Positions 24,274-30,984 of a stretch of 54,911 nt of DNA are shown in pieces. Numbering within the stretch: the first letter of the stretch is position 1; each line of letters begins with the position of its first letter. This DNA comes from an uncultured Clostridia bacterium. Lineage in GTDB: Bacteria; Bacillota; Clostridia; Monoglobales; Monoglobaceae. The stretch is taken from the NCBI GenBank assembly GCA_947625905.1, contig CANQQJ010000022.1, forward strand, positions 1 to 54,911, given 5' to 3'. Below the pieces are notes generated by a model, which did no database searches, had not been told where the DNA came from, and was given only the letters and a program-made list of their open reading frames with translations. The translations under genes and the position numbers were made by a program.

Positions 24274-24543
24274 GTGAGCGGCGAACCTATCGAAAAAGAG
24301 GGTCTTAACGATGTGTACAAAGAGTTGTGCGACTGCGTCGGCTTTGAAAACATGCTGGAAATATACAAGCGCATGAAAGGCAGCCAGATCACGTTTCCCC
24401 AACGGCTTTTTTCCGGCGGCTATGTGAAGGAGCAGGTCTTGAAAAAATACGACGGCCACAACATAAAACAGCTGGCCCGCGAGTATGAATACTCCGAAAA
24501 ATGGATCCGCCAAATGCTTAAGGACGGCAAAAATAAAATTTAA
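24274..24543 (+). CDS. Mor-like small DNA-binding protein
   Basis: An 89-residue protein resembling the C-terminal part of the Mor transcription-activator family: a short beta segment (SQITFPQRLFSGGYVKEQVL) followed by a helix-turn-helix (KQLAREYEYSEKWIRQMLKD). Such stand-alone proteins are common in Clostridia and are usually of unknown target. It starts with GTG at 24274, 8 nt after a GGAGGG site. The next gene follows after 25 nt, so the two may form an operon. A phage origin of the family is known, but nothing else here suggests prophage. Confidence 0.7.
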   Translation: MSGEPIEKEGLNDVYKELCDCVGFENMLEIYKRMKGSQITFPQRLFSGGYVKEQVLKKYDGHNIKQLAREYEYSEKWIRQMLKDGKNKI

Positions 24544-24568
24544 ATATATTAAAACGGAGGTATAAAAA

Positions 24569-24892
24569 ATGTATTGTTCAAAATGCGGAAAAGAAGGCGG
24601 CCCCGGCCCCATGTGCCAAAACTGCGGCGCTCCTCTTGCAGCGGCGCAAAGCGGATATCCGAACGTGCAGACCAAAAAACCCGGCGGTACCGCGTCTATG
24701 GTGCTCGGCATCGTTTCGCTCGCGACCTGCTGGTTCCCCCTGGCGGCGATCATAGCGGGCATAGTCGGCCTGGTGCTCGGAATAGTCGGCAAGACCAAAG
24801 GCGCGGGAGGCAAGGCGATCGCGGGAATAGTGATGTCCGCCTGCGCCATACCGCTCGCGATCATCATGGCGGCCATCGGCCTAACGGTGTAG
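24569..24892 (+). CDS. Zinc-ribbon DUF4190-type membrane protein
   Basis: A 107-residue protein: an N-terminal zinc ribbon with CxxC pairs (MYCSKCGKEG, MCQNCGAPL), then a short linker and two glycine/alanine-rich membrane segments (MVLGIVSLATCWFPLAAIIA and AIAGIVMSACAIPLAIIMAA) separated by a GKTKGAGGKA loop, the DUF4190 pattern. The role of this family is unknown. ATG follows a GGAGG site. Confidence 0.82.
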   Translation: MYCSKCGKEGGPGPMCQNCGAPLAAAQSGYPNVQTKKPGGTASMVLGIVSLATCWFPLAAIIAGIVGLVLGIVGKTKGAGGKAIAGIVMSACAIPLAIIMAAIGLTV

Positions 24893-25007
24893 ATCGATCT
24901 GCGGAAAACAGAAAAACGGCCGTTTTGACCTCGAAGCCCGACCTGGTCGGATAACAAGGAACAAAACGGCTCGGACGGGACGGATCCAAAATCCGAATAA
25001 CACTTTT

Positions 25008-25037
25008 GCCGCGGAGGCACAAAAACTCCTCCGCGGC
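25008..25037. other. Strong hairpin between convergent genes
   Basis: GCCGCGGAGG (25008-25017) and CCTCCGCGGC (25028-25037) form a perfect 10-bp stem between the DUF4190 gene and the XRE gene. No U run follows on either strand, so it is not a canonical intrinsic terminator, although its position suggests transcription end or transcript stability. Confidence 0.5.
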
Positions 25038-25041
25038 TCCG

Positions 25042-25284
25042 CTACTTTATCTCTTGCTCAAGATCGGTGAAAACCGCGTCGTCAAAAAATTCCGCGAGCG
25101 TTATGCCGAGTCCGTCGCATATCTTTTTTATCGTTGAAACGGTCGGATTGTTGCTGCCGGTGTTTATTATGCTGTTTATCGTGGATTGGGTCACTCCCGC
25201 TATTGTGCAAAGCTTGTTGGGCGTTATTCCGTTTTGTCCGCACAAAGCAACGATCCTTTTCGCAACCGCGTCTCCGCTGTTCAT
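25042..25284 (-). CDS. XRE-family helix-turn-helix regulator
   Basis: An 80-residue single-domain Cro/C1-type DNA-binding protein: KRIVALCGQNGITPNKLCTI forms helices 1-2 and GVTQSTINSIINTGSNNP the recognition helix, followed by STIKKICDGLGITLAEFFDD, very typical of Firmicutes XRE proteins. I prefer the second ATG (25284) since GGGGG would overlap the first one too closely. It is divergent from the 25425-29081 gene cassette across an AT-rich gap, so it may repress that cassette; this is inference from position. Confidence 0.88.
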   Translation of the reverse strand: MNSGDAVAKRIVALCGQNGITPNKLCTIAGVTQSTINSIINTGSNNPTVSTIKKICDGLGITLAEFFDDAVFTDLEQEIK

Positions 25285-25355
25285 ACGCATCCCCCATTTT
25301 TGTTCTTTGCTTTTTATTGTATAATATTCCCGGAAAAAATATTAACGATTTACAG

Positions 25356-25384
25356 TTGACTTTAGTCCGCGAATATGTTATGAT
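25356..25384 (+). promoter_or_regulatory. Promoter of the TerB/glycine-zipper cassette
   Basis: TTGACT (25356-25361), 17 nt, TATGAT (25379-25384); start near 25391, leaving about 34 nt to the ATG at 25425. It lies in the divergent gap next to the XRE gene. Confidence 0.7.
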
Positions 25385-25424
25385 TATTCCGAGAATGTTC
25401 TTGCTGTTCGAAAGGTTGTGCATT

Positions 25425-26735
25425 ATGAGAGAAGGGTTTGAATTTAACATATCGGATACCGATCGCGAAACATTAAGGTACCGCGATAAATGCGACAAAT
25501 ATGATTACATTATCGCTGCGGCATGCGGCACCTTATCCGGGCTTATAGATATATTTTTTGTCGGCTCGGCGCTTGACGTCACAGGTATGTCATCTACCGA
25601 CAAACAGGTTGACAGCGTTGTTAAGGCTGTCGCGAAAAAATGCGGATGGACGCCTCAAGAAAAAAACGCGGGCAATCCGATTTCCGCCGTTGATTTTATG
25701 GAAAAGAAATATTCCGTAAATTATGACCAGCACCTTTCGTCGATGGTCGGCGGCGCGGTCGATTTGACGCCAAGCAGCCATCATTTCAAATCGCTTGGCC
25801 ACTCTCCCGATATTTTCGGCCTGTTTTTTTCCGTTTTAAATCAGTTCACATCAACGGCGACATTTATTGACCGCGGCAAAATCGTCACCGTGAACACCGA
25901 AACATTTGAGCTTAAGGGTACCGATTTTATCTCAAAGCTGGCTTGCGGCATATTGAACTGGATCATGCACATGATATCCGACGTTGCCGGAAGCTCGCCG
26001 TCAAAGCGTCAAGGCAGCAGAGGCGTAGGAATCACTTTGCCGTTTTATGAGCTTTTCGGCCTATGCAATTTCGGGCAATTTAACGTGAACGGAAGCAAAA
26101 AAACTCTGGCGGAGCTCGCGGAGACGCTTTTTATCGAAGGCTACGATGTCAGATTCGGATTAAAAGCGTCGATACCGGTTTTTTTATGCGATCTGCTGAT
26201 AAGGTTTATTTGGGCGATTCGCCGCAGATTTCAACACAAAAAGCCTTGGCGCGAGTGCTTTCCCTCAAAGAAGCATGACGACCTGCGGGTAATGCTGCTC
26301 GTCGGCAACGGAACGCTCTGTACTCTTGACGCGGGCGACGCTCTTTTGCGCTCCGGCGGCAATCTTGTCAATTTTTTGTCGCGTCTCAATCTCGTAGCGT
26401 GGTTCTGTTTTCTGAAGCTTGTTTTGAGAGAAGTCTGCATACGCGCCGGATTATCCATGCCGCTCGAGAGAGAGCTCAACGCGTTTAAGCGCGTTAACGA
26501 GGCTTTAACGCTGTATCTTGATCAGCTTAAACAAATCGACATAGAGCAATATAAAAAAGAAACGCAAAAATATAAAGAGATCACTGCGTTTCTCGACCGC
26601 GCGGACAGCGCGGAGAGCCTGAACGCGGCTCTGCGGGAGGCTCTGCCGAAACTCGGCATCGACGCGCCGTGGGGCGGCAAAAAGGACTTCGAGGATTTTA
26701 TGCGGGACAGCAGCGCGGTCCTGAAATTTGAGTGA
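25425..26735 (+). CDS. Membrane-associated protein of unknown function, first gene of the TerB cassette
   Basis: A 436-residue protein that I cannot assign to a named family. Hydrophobic stretches suggest membrane segments at YDYIIAAACGTLSGLIDIFF (about 26-45), around SIPVFLCDLLIRFIWAI (mid-protein) and LNLVAWFCFLKLVL. A loop rich in Ser/His follows (VDLTPSSHHFKSLGHSPD). The C-terminal 110 residues are charged and likely coiled (LYLDQLKQIDIEQYKKETQK). I start it at the ATG at 25425, downstream of the promoter; the open frame further upstream overlaps the XRE gene. Its stop overlaps the next start as TGATG. Co-occurrence with TerB-like proteins suggests an envelope-linked role, but this is inference. 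Confidence 0.75.
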   Translation: MREGFEFNISDTDRETLRYRDKCDKYDYIIAAACGTLSGLIDIFFVGSALDVTGMSSTDKQVDSVVKAVAKKCGWTPQEKNAGNPISAVDFMEKKYSVNYDQHLSSMVGGAVDLTPSSHHFKSLGHSPDIFGLFFSVLNQFTSTATFIDRGKIVTVNTETFELKGTDFISKLACGILNWIMHMISDVAGSSPSKRQGSRGVGITLPFYELFGLCNFGQFNVNGSKKTLAELAETLFIEGYDVRFGLKASIPVFLCDLLIRFIWAIRRRFQHKKPWRECFPSKKHDDLRVMLLVGNGTLCTLDAGDALLRSGGNLVNFLSRLNLVAWFCFLKLVLREVCIRAGLSMPLERELNAFKRVNEALTLYLDQLKQIDIEQYKKETQKYKEITAFLDRADSAESLNAALREALPKLGIDAPWGGKKDFEDFMRDSSAVLKFE

Positions 26736-26989
26736 TGTTTAAATGCGACAAATGCGGCCTATGCTGCCGCAATATAGGAAAATCGGAGCTTTACAAAGAA
26801 CTTGACCGCGGCGACGGCGTTTGCAGATATTTGAGAGGAAATCTTTGCGGAATATACGAGTCGCGGCCGATCTTGTGCCGCGTCGACGAGGGCTACGAAG
26901 CGTTTTTTAAGAACGCTGTGAGCAAAGAGGAATACTATGCTCTTAATTACAAAATGTGCGAAAAATTAAAAAATAATAAACAACTATGA
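26735..26989 (+). CDS. YkgJ-like cysteine-cluster protein
   Basis: An 84-residue protein with the cysteine pattern of the YkgJ (CxxCxxCC) family: CDKCGLCC at the N terminus, then VCRYLRGNLCGIYESRPILCR. Members are thought to bind zinc or an iron-sulfur cluster; the function is unknown. Here the length is shorter than usual. It begins inside the stop of the upstream membrane protein (TGATG) and is followed after 18 nt by the glycine-rich protein, so it is a coupled member of the cassette. Confidence 0.82.
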   Translation: MFKCDKCGLCCRNIGKSELYKELDRGDGVCRYLRGNLCGIYESRPILCRVDEGYEAFFKNAVSKEEYYALNYKMCEKLKNNKQL

Positions 26990-27007
26990 ATCAAAGGGGG
27001 TTTTGTT

Positions 27008-28048
27008 ATGCCGATTCCGTTTATTCTCGGCGCGGCCGCATTCATCGCCGGCGCGGCGGGCGTGGGTTCGGGTATCAGAGGCGGAATAAAAATGAAGGAC
27101 GCCAACGACACAATGAAGATAGCGCAGGAAAGACACAACAAGAATATTGACCGGTTTAAAAAACAAAACAAAAAAACCACGACGGATATGGACAATGTCG
27201 GAAGGCTTGAACTCAACATTTTAAGTGATTTCAAAGAGTTTCAGGATGTTTTCGAAAAGATCAAAAACAGGCCGGAATTTAAAGAGTACAAAAAGGAAGG
27301 TATTAATCTGCCCAAATATGACGGCGAAAAACTGAAGGAGGTTTCGATCGGCGCCGGAGTGCTTATGGGCGGCATCGGCGGAGCGGCCGCGGGAACAGCC
27401 GGCGGGTTTGCCGCCGCCGGAGCCACTACTACAGCTGTAATGGCACTGGGGACCGCGTCCACCGGAACAGCCATTGCCTCGCTGAGCGGCGCGGCGGCGA
27501 CAAACGCCACTCTCGCACTGCTTGGCGGCGGCGCCGTGGGAAGTTCGGCAACCGCCGGCGGTATGGCGCTCGGCTCGGCAGTGCTCGGAGGCGCCACGTT
27601 GGGAGTAGGGCTTTTGGTCGGCGGAATGATTTTCAATTTCACCGGTTCAAAGCTTTCGGACAAAGCCGACGAAGCATACAGCCAGATGCTCAGAGCCGAG
27701 GAAAAAATAGACAAGTCGTGCGAGTATATGCGGGAGCTCAGCAGTGTTTCAAAGGAATTCCTCGGCGAGCTGAACACGGTCAATGATATCTACGCAAAAA
27801 CCTTTGCCGCTTTAAAAAAGACGGTTTTAACCGACGGCAAAACAAACTGGAACGACTTTACCGGAGATGAGAAACTGACGACCGAAAACACGGTTCTGCT
27901 TGTGGCGCTGCTTTACAACATGTGCAAGGTCAAGCTCGTGCTGAAGTCCGACAGCGAGGACGAGCCGGGAGAGATCAACAAAAAAGAGATCAGCGGCAGC
28001 ATAAACGAGGCGAAAAAGTTTATTGCCGATAAAAATTTGGCGGCGTAA
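27008..28048 (+). CDS. Glycine-zipper-rich membrane protein with helical flanks
   Basis: A 346-residue protein. An N-terminal hydrophobic segment (IPFILGAAAFIAGAAGVGSG) is followed by a charged, probably coiled-coil region (residues about 35-110). Then comes a long Gly/Ala/Thr-rich hydrophobic stretch (about 117-218, for example GAGVLMGGIGGAAAGTAGG and GAVLGGATLGVGLLVGGMIF-like runs) that could form several packed membrane helices or a glycine zipper. The C-terminal third is helical and charged. Such stretches occur in membrane-inserting or pore-forming proteins, but no known toxin motif is visible. ATG with AAAGGGGG. Middle gene of the cassette. Function unknown. Confidence 0.75.
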   Translation: MPIPFILGAAAFIAGAAGVGSGIRGGIKMKDANDTMKIAQERHNKNIDRFKKQNKKTTTDMDNVGRLELNILSDFKEFQDVFEKIKNRPEFKEYKKEGINLPKYDGEKLKEVSIGAGVLMGGIGGAAAGTAGGFAAAGATTTAVMALGTASTGTAIASLSGAAATNATLALLGGGAVGSSATAGGMALGSAVLGGATLGVGLLVGGMIFNFTGSKLSDKADEAYSQMLRAEEKIDKSCEYMRELSSVSKEFLGELNTVNDIYAKTFAALKKTVLTDGKTNWNDFTGDEKLTTENTVLLVALLYNMCKVKLVLKSDSEDEPGEINKKEISGSINEAKKFIADKNLAA

Positions 28049-28075
28049 AAATTTTTAAAACAAAGGAGGAAAAAC

Positions 28076-28486
28076 ATGTATTTGAATAAATTATCCGAAG
28101 AACAGAAAAATTTGTTTCTTGACTTATGTATTCACGCGGCAATGGCGAACAACGTGCTGGCGGATGAGGAAAAAGAGTTAATTGACCGGTATTGCGCCGA
28201 GATGGACATAACATCTCCCAGATACAGCGCCGAAACATCTGTTGAAGACGTCCGCGCAAGGCTGGCGGAGATCAGCTCGGGATCCGAAAAACGCATAATC
28301 GCGCTTGAGGTCGCCGCCCTTATGCTCGCGGACAACGAGCACGACGAAAGCGAAAAGTCGTTTATGCGCGAATTAATTCAAAGCCTCGGCATAACCGATG
28401 ACGAGTATGACAAGATTTTGGATTTTGTCGGAAAAATAATCGGACTTTACTCCGAGATCAACGGGTTTGTTTTTAATCGGAATTAA
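28076..28486 (+). CDS. TerB-like protein, copy 1
   Basis: A 136-residue soluble, all-helical protein resembling TerB-like (TerB/DjlA N-domain) folds. It has two acidic motifs of the type thought to bind metal: ANNVLADEEKELIDRYC near residue 23 and LADNEHDESEKSFMRELI near 82, the typical tandem arrangement. TerB proteins accompany stress and phage-resistance gene clusters in many bacteria, with no confirmed biochemistry. An excellent AAAGGAGG site precedes the ATG, and a terminator follows. It is clearly a paralogue of the next gene (MYLNKLSEEQKNLFLDLCIH versus MYLNRLDEKQKELFLDLCIH). Confidence 0.8.
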   Translation: MYLNKLSEEQKNLFLDLCIHAAMANNVLADEEKELIDRYCAEMDITSPRYSAETSVEDVRARLAEISSGSEKRIIALEVAALMLADNEHDESEKSFMRELIQSLGITDDEYDKILDFVGKIIGLYSEINGFVFNRN

Positions 28487-28516
28487 TAAACGAATGTTAA
28501 AAGGCAGCCCTATACG

Positions 28517-28552
28517 CCTCCGCGGGAACCGTTCCCTCGGAGGTTTTTTATT
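28517..28552 (+). terminator. Terminator between the two TerB-like genes
   Basis: CCTCCG-C-GGGAA-CCG-TTCCC-T-CGGAGG followed by TTTTTT, starting 30 nt after the first TerB-like gene. Confidence 0.88.
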
Positions 28553-28590
28553 CCGGGCATAAATATTTATATAAATCTAACAATTAATTG

Positions 28591-28619
28591 TTGATTTTAA
28601 GCTTCGGATATGTTATAAT
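28591..28619 (+). promoter_or_regulatory. Promoter of the second TerB-like gene
   Basis: TTGATT (28591-28596), 17 nt, TATAAT (28614-28619). Together with the terminator just upstream it makes the second TerB-like gene an independent unit. Confidence 0.78.
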
Positions 28620-28676
28620 TAATGACAGCGATTATTTGTACGGCTATACCGAAATTATAGAAAGGCGGGGAAATTT

Positions 28677-29081
28677 ATGTATTTAAACAGACTTGACGAG
28701 AAACAGAAGGAATTGTTTCTTGACCTGTGCATACACGCGGCGATGACAAACGAGGAATTCGACCGCGCGGAAAGGGAGATCATCAACGGTTATTGCAGAG
28801 AAATGGGGATCGAAAAACCGAGATACGCGCCGAATAAGGGCTTTGACGAGGTCTGCGGCGAGCTTTACGAAAGCTGCTCCGAAGCCGAGATCAAGATCGT
28901 CATTCTCGAGACCGCGGCGCTCATGCTGTCCGACAACGTTTACGACGAGAGCGAGCAGCGCTTTATGCGCACCGTCGCCAGAAAGCTCAGGCTGGGCCGC
29001 GAGGACTACGACAGCATTCTGGATCTCGTGAAGCAGCTCTCGGACGTTCACGCTAAGATCGACCGCTATATCTCAAGATAA
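28677..29081 (+). CDS. TerB-like protein, copy 2
   Basis: A 134-residue paralogue of the preceding gene with the same start and the same two acidic motifs (TNEEFDRAEREIINGYC and LSDNVYDESEQRFMRTVA). Divergence between the copies is considerable in the middle, so the duplication is not recent. Ribosome-binding site AAAGGCGGGG. It has its own promoter, so its expression can differ from copy 1. It ends 56 nt before rpiB without a terminator, and rpiB may be cotranscribed. Confidence 0.8.
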   Translation: MYLNRLDEKQKELFLDLCIHAAMTNEEFDRAEREIINGYCREMGIEKPRYAPNKGFDEVCGELYESCSEAEIKIVILETAALMLSDNVYDESEQRFMRTVARKLRLGREDYDSILDLVKQLSDVHAKIDRYISR

Positions 29082-29136
29082 CCCGGCATATATCACAAGC
29101 GGCGATAAACGCACCGCGCCATAAGGAGGAATTACC

Positions 29137-29580
29137 ATGATAGCAATAGGCAGCGACCACGGCGGAGTTGTGCTTAAAGAAGCGATAAAAGAATTTTTGA
29201 AACAAAACGGCTATGAGTTTAAAGACTTTGGCACCAAGCCCGGAGAGCCCATGGACTATCCCGATATCGCCGAGACCGTGGCGAACAGCATTGTGTCCGG
29301 AGAGTGCGAAAAGGGAATACTGGTCTGCGGCACCGGCATCGGCGTCTCGATCGCGGCGAACAAAGTAAAGGGCATCAGAGCCGCCCACGCGACCGATGTA
29401 TTCTCGGCCAAAATGGCGAAGGAGCACAACGACGCCCAGATAATCTGCCTGGGCGAGCGCATAACCGGCCCGGGCCTGGCGCTGGAGATAGTTAAGGCGT
29501 ATCTTGAGGCCGAGCACCTCGGCGGCAGACACGGCCGCCGCGTAGACAAGATCACGGCCATCGAAAACAGGCAGAAATAA
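29137..29580 (+). CDS. rpiB: Ribose-5-phosphate isomerase B
   Basis: This 147-residue enzyme interconverts ribose 5-phosphate and ribulose 5-phosphate in the non-oxidative pentose phosphate pathway. The RpiB signature is complete: AIGSDHGGVVLKEAIK at the N terminus, the catalytic Cys in LVCGTGIGVSIAANK, and AAHATDVFSAKMAKEHNDA. Length fits. Some family members act on allose or galactose 6-phosphate; the absence of sugar-catabolic neighbours favours RpiB. Ribosome-binding site AAGGAGG. Confidence 0.96.
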   Translation: MIAIGSDHGGVVLKEAIKEFLKQNGYEFKDFGTKPGEPMDYPDIAETVANSIVSGECEKGILVCGTGIGVSIAANKVKGIRAAHATDVFSAKMAKEHNDAQIICLGERITGPGLALEIVKAYLEAEHLGGRHGRRVDKITAIENRQK

Positions 29581-29640
29581 TCGCGCATAAAATTCCGCGG
29601 TCCCGAATATATCAAGATCGGGAGTGATTTTTATGCGCGG
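29581..29640 (+). promoter_or_regulatory. Nested inverted repeats covering the start of the NlpC/P60 gene
   Basis: CGCGCATAAAA (29582-29592) is the perfect complement of TTTTATGCGCG (29629-29639), and inside it TCCCGA (29601-29606) complements TCGGGA (29618-29623). In mRNA the inner stem would hide the GGGAG ribosome-binding site and the outer stem the ATG at 29633. No U run follows, so it is not a standard terminator. Confidence 0.6.
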
Positions 29641-30316
29641 AAAAACTTTGACCGATTTTTTAAAGACCGCGCTCATCCCGGCCCACCGCGTGATGTACGT
29701 CTGGGGCGGCGGCTGGGAAGGCAGCGGCGACCTCGGCAGGCTCGGGCTTAATCCGAAATGGGAAGCCTTTTACCGAGACTGCGGCCGGGATTACGATTTT
29801 AAAAAGCACAAATTTGAAAAAGAAAAGGGCCTTGACTGCAGCGGCTACGTCGGCTGGGTCATGACCAACTTTTTGGGCGGCGGAAACCATGTCGCGCCCG
29901 CCGACAGCCAGGCGCCGCTTTTCGCGGGGCTCGGCCTCGGCGAATATATAAAAGCTCCGTCCGCGTTCCTCGCGGGCGACGTCGTGTCGGGAAACGGCCA
30001 CGTTTACATCGCGGTTTCGGAATGCTTGGACAAAAGCCTGATATTGCTCCATTCCAGCCCGCCCGGCGTTCAGCTTTGTGCGGCGTCGGACTCGGGCGAA
30101 AAAAGCGAGGCGGCGGCGCTCGCCCAAAAATGCGTGCAGAGGTATTATATTGACTGGCACAAAAAATTCGAACTCTGCGTCCGCGGCGGCGAATATATCA
30201 AAAATGTGTCGTCGTTTCGCTTTTTCGGCGCCGCCGCGCCCGACCGCGACGGCCTGCGCCGAAAACCGCCCGCGCAAGTCCTTAAAATCCTGTTCGGAGA
30301 TGATCAAAAATTATAA
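29633..30316 (+). CDS. NlpC/P60-type cysteine peptidase
   Basis: A 227-residue protein with an NlpC/P60-like catalytic core: YVWGGGWEG near the start, the nucleophile Cys in KGLDCSGYVGWVM (about residue 66) and the His in GNGHVYIAVSE (about 124). Members cut peptidoglycan stem peptides. Two oddities: no signal peptide and no cell-wall-binding repeats, so export would need another route, or the protein acts inside on imported muropeptides. I use the ATG at 29633, 8 nt after GGGAG; a GTG 9 nt upstream is inside that region. It follows rpiB through a hairpin that could control its translation, and ends at a bidirectional terminator. Confidence 0.8.
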   Translation: MRGKTLTDFLKTALIPAHRVMYVWGGGWEGSGDLGRLGLNPKWEAFYRDCGRDYDFKKHKFEKEKGLDCSGYVGWVMTNFLGGGNHVAPADSQAPLFAGLGLGEYIKAPSAFLAGDVVSGNGHVYIAVSECLDKSLILLHSSPPGVQLCAASDSGEKSEAAALAQKCVQRYYIDWHKKFELCVRGGEYIKNVSSFRFFGAAAPDRDGLRRKPPAQVLKILFGDDQKL

Positions 30317-30336
30317 GGGGCGGATCTCCGCCCCTT
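30315..30336. terminator. Bidirectional terminator between convergent genes
   Basis: AAGGGGCGGA-TC-TCCGCCCCTT overlaps the stop codons of both convergent genes. The plus strand continues as ATTT, the minus strand as ATAATTTTT, so it serves the minus strand better. Confidence 0.75.
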
Positions 30337-30982
30337 ATTTCATCAGTATTGTTAAAAGCTCATCTGTATTATCCGCTATATAGTCCGCGCCGGCGGCCTC
30401 CAGCTCGCCCTCAAGCGCGTACCCGTACCGCACGCCGCACGATGCGATCCCGCATTTTTTGGCGCCGAGTATATCGTTTTCGCGGTCGCCCACCATTATT
30501 ATTTTTTCTCTCGGGCAGCCCGTCTTTTCTATCGCGTACTCTATGACCTCGCTCTTGGCGTTCCGCGTGCCGTCAAGCTCCGCGCCGCAAAGCAGCCTGA
30601 AAAAAGGCCGCAGCCGAAATTTTGTCATTATCCGCTCGGCGTACACCCTCGGCTTTGAGGTCGCCAGGACCGGAACGCGGCCGCCGTCCACCAGAGCCTG
30701 AAGCAGGTCATATATCCCGTCGTACACCTTGTTTTCAAATATGCCGATATCCGCGAACCGCTCGCGGTACTTAAGGAGCGCCAGCTCCGCCCTCTCACGG
30801 CTGAGACCGCAGAATTTTTGGAACGAATCCACAAGCGGCGGGCCGAGAAATTTTTGCAGCGTTTTTTCATCGGGCAGCGGCTCGCCGAGACCTTCGAGCG
30901 CATATTTTATTGAGTTTATTATTCCCTCTTTCGAATCGGTCAGCGTGCCGTCCAGATCGAAAAATATATATTTGTATTTCAC
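30335..30982 (-). CDS. HAD-family phosphatase (phosphoglycolate-phosphatase-like)
   Basis: A 215-residue HAD hydrolase. Motif I is FFDLDGTLTDS, motif II is LATSKP, motif III the Lys near AKSEVIEYAI, and motif IV MVGDRENDILGAKKCG. A helical cap after residue 18 is of the phosphoglycolate-phosphatase type, and the protein is similar to PpaX/Gph and YjjG-like enzymes; the true substrate could be phosphoglycolate, pyrophosphate or a nucleotide. The GTG start lies 2 nt after the guaB stop, with no strong ribosome-binding site, so it is probably translated by coupling with guaB. That suggests a nucleotide-related substrate, but this is inference. Confidence 0.86.
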   Translation of the reverse strand: MKYKYIFFDLDGTLTDSKEGIINSIKYALEGLGEPLPDEKTLQKFLGPPLVDSFQKFCGLSRERAELALLKYRERFADIGIFENKVYDGIYDLLQALVDGGRVPVLATSKPRVYAERIMTKFRLRPFFRLLCGAELDGTRNAKSEVIEYAIEKTGCPREKIIMVGDRENDILGAKKCGIASCGVRYGYALEGELEAAGADYIADNTDELLTILMK

Positions 30983-30984
30983 TT

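Noticed and set aside
24274..24543. Prophage remnant signalled by the Mor-like gene
   Set aside because: No integrase, capsid, tail or att-like repeat lies nearby, and stand-alone Mor-like proteins are common in Clostridia.
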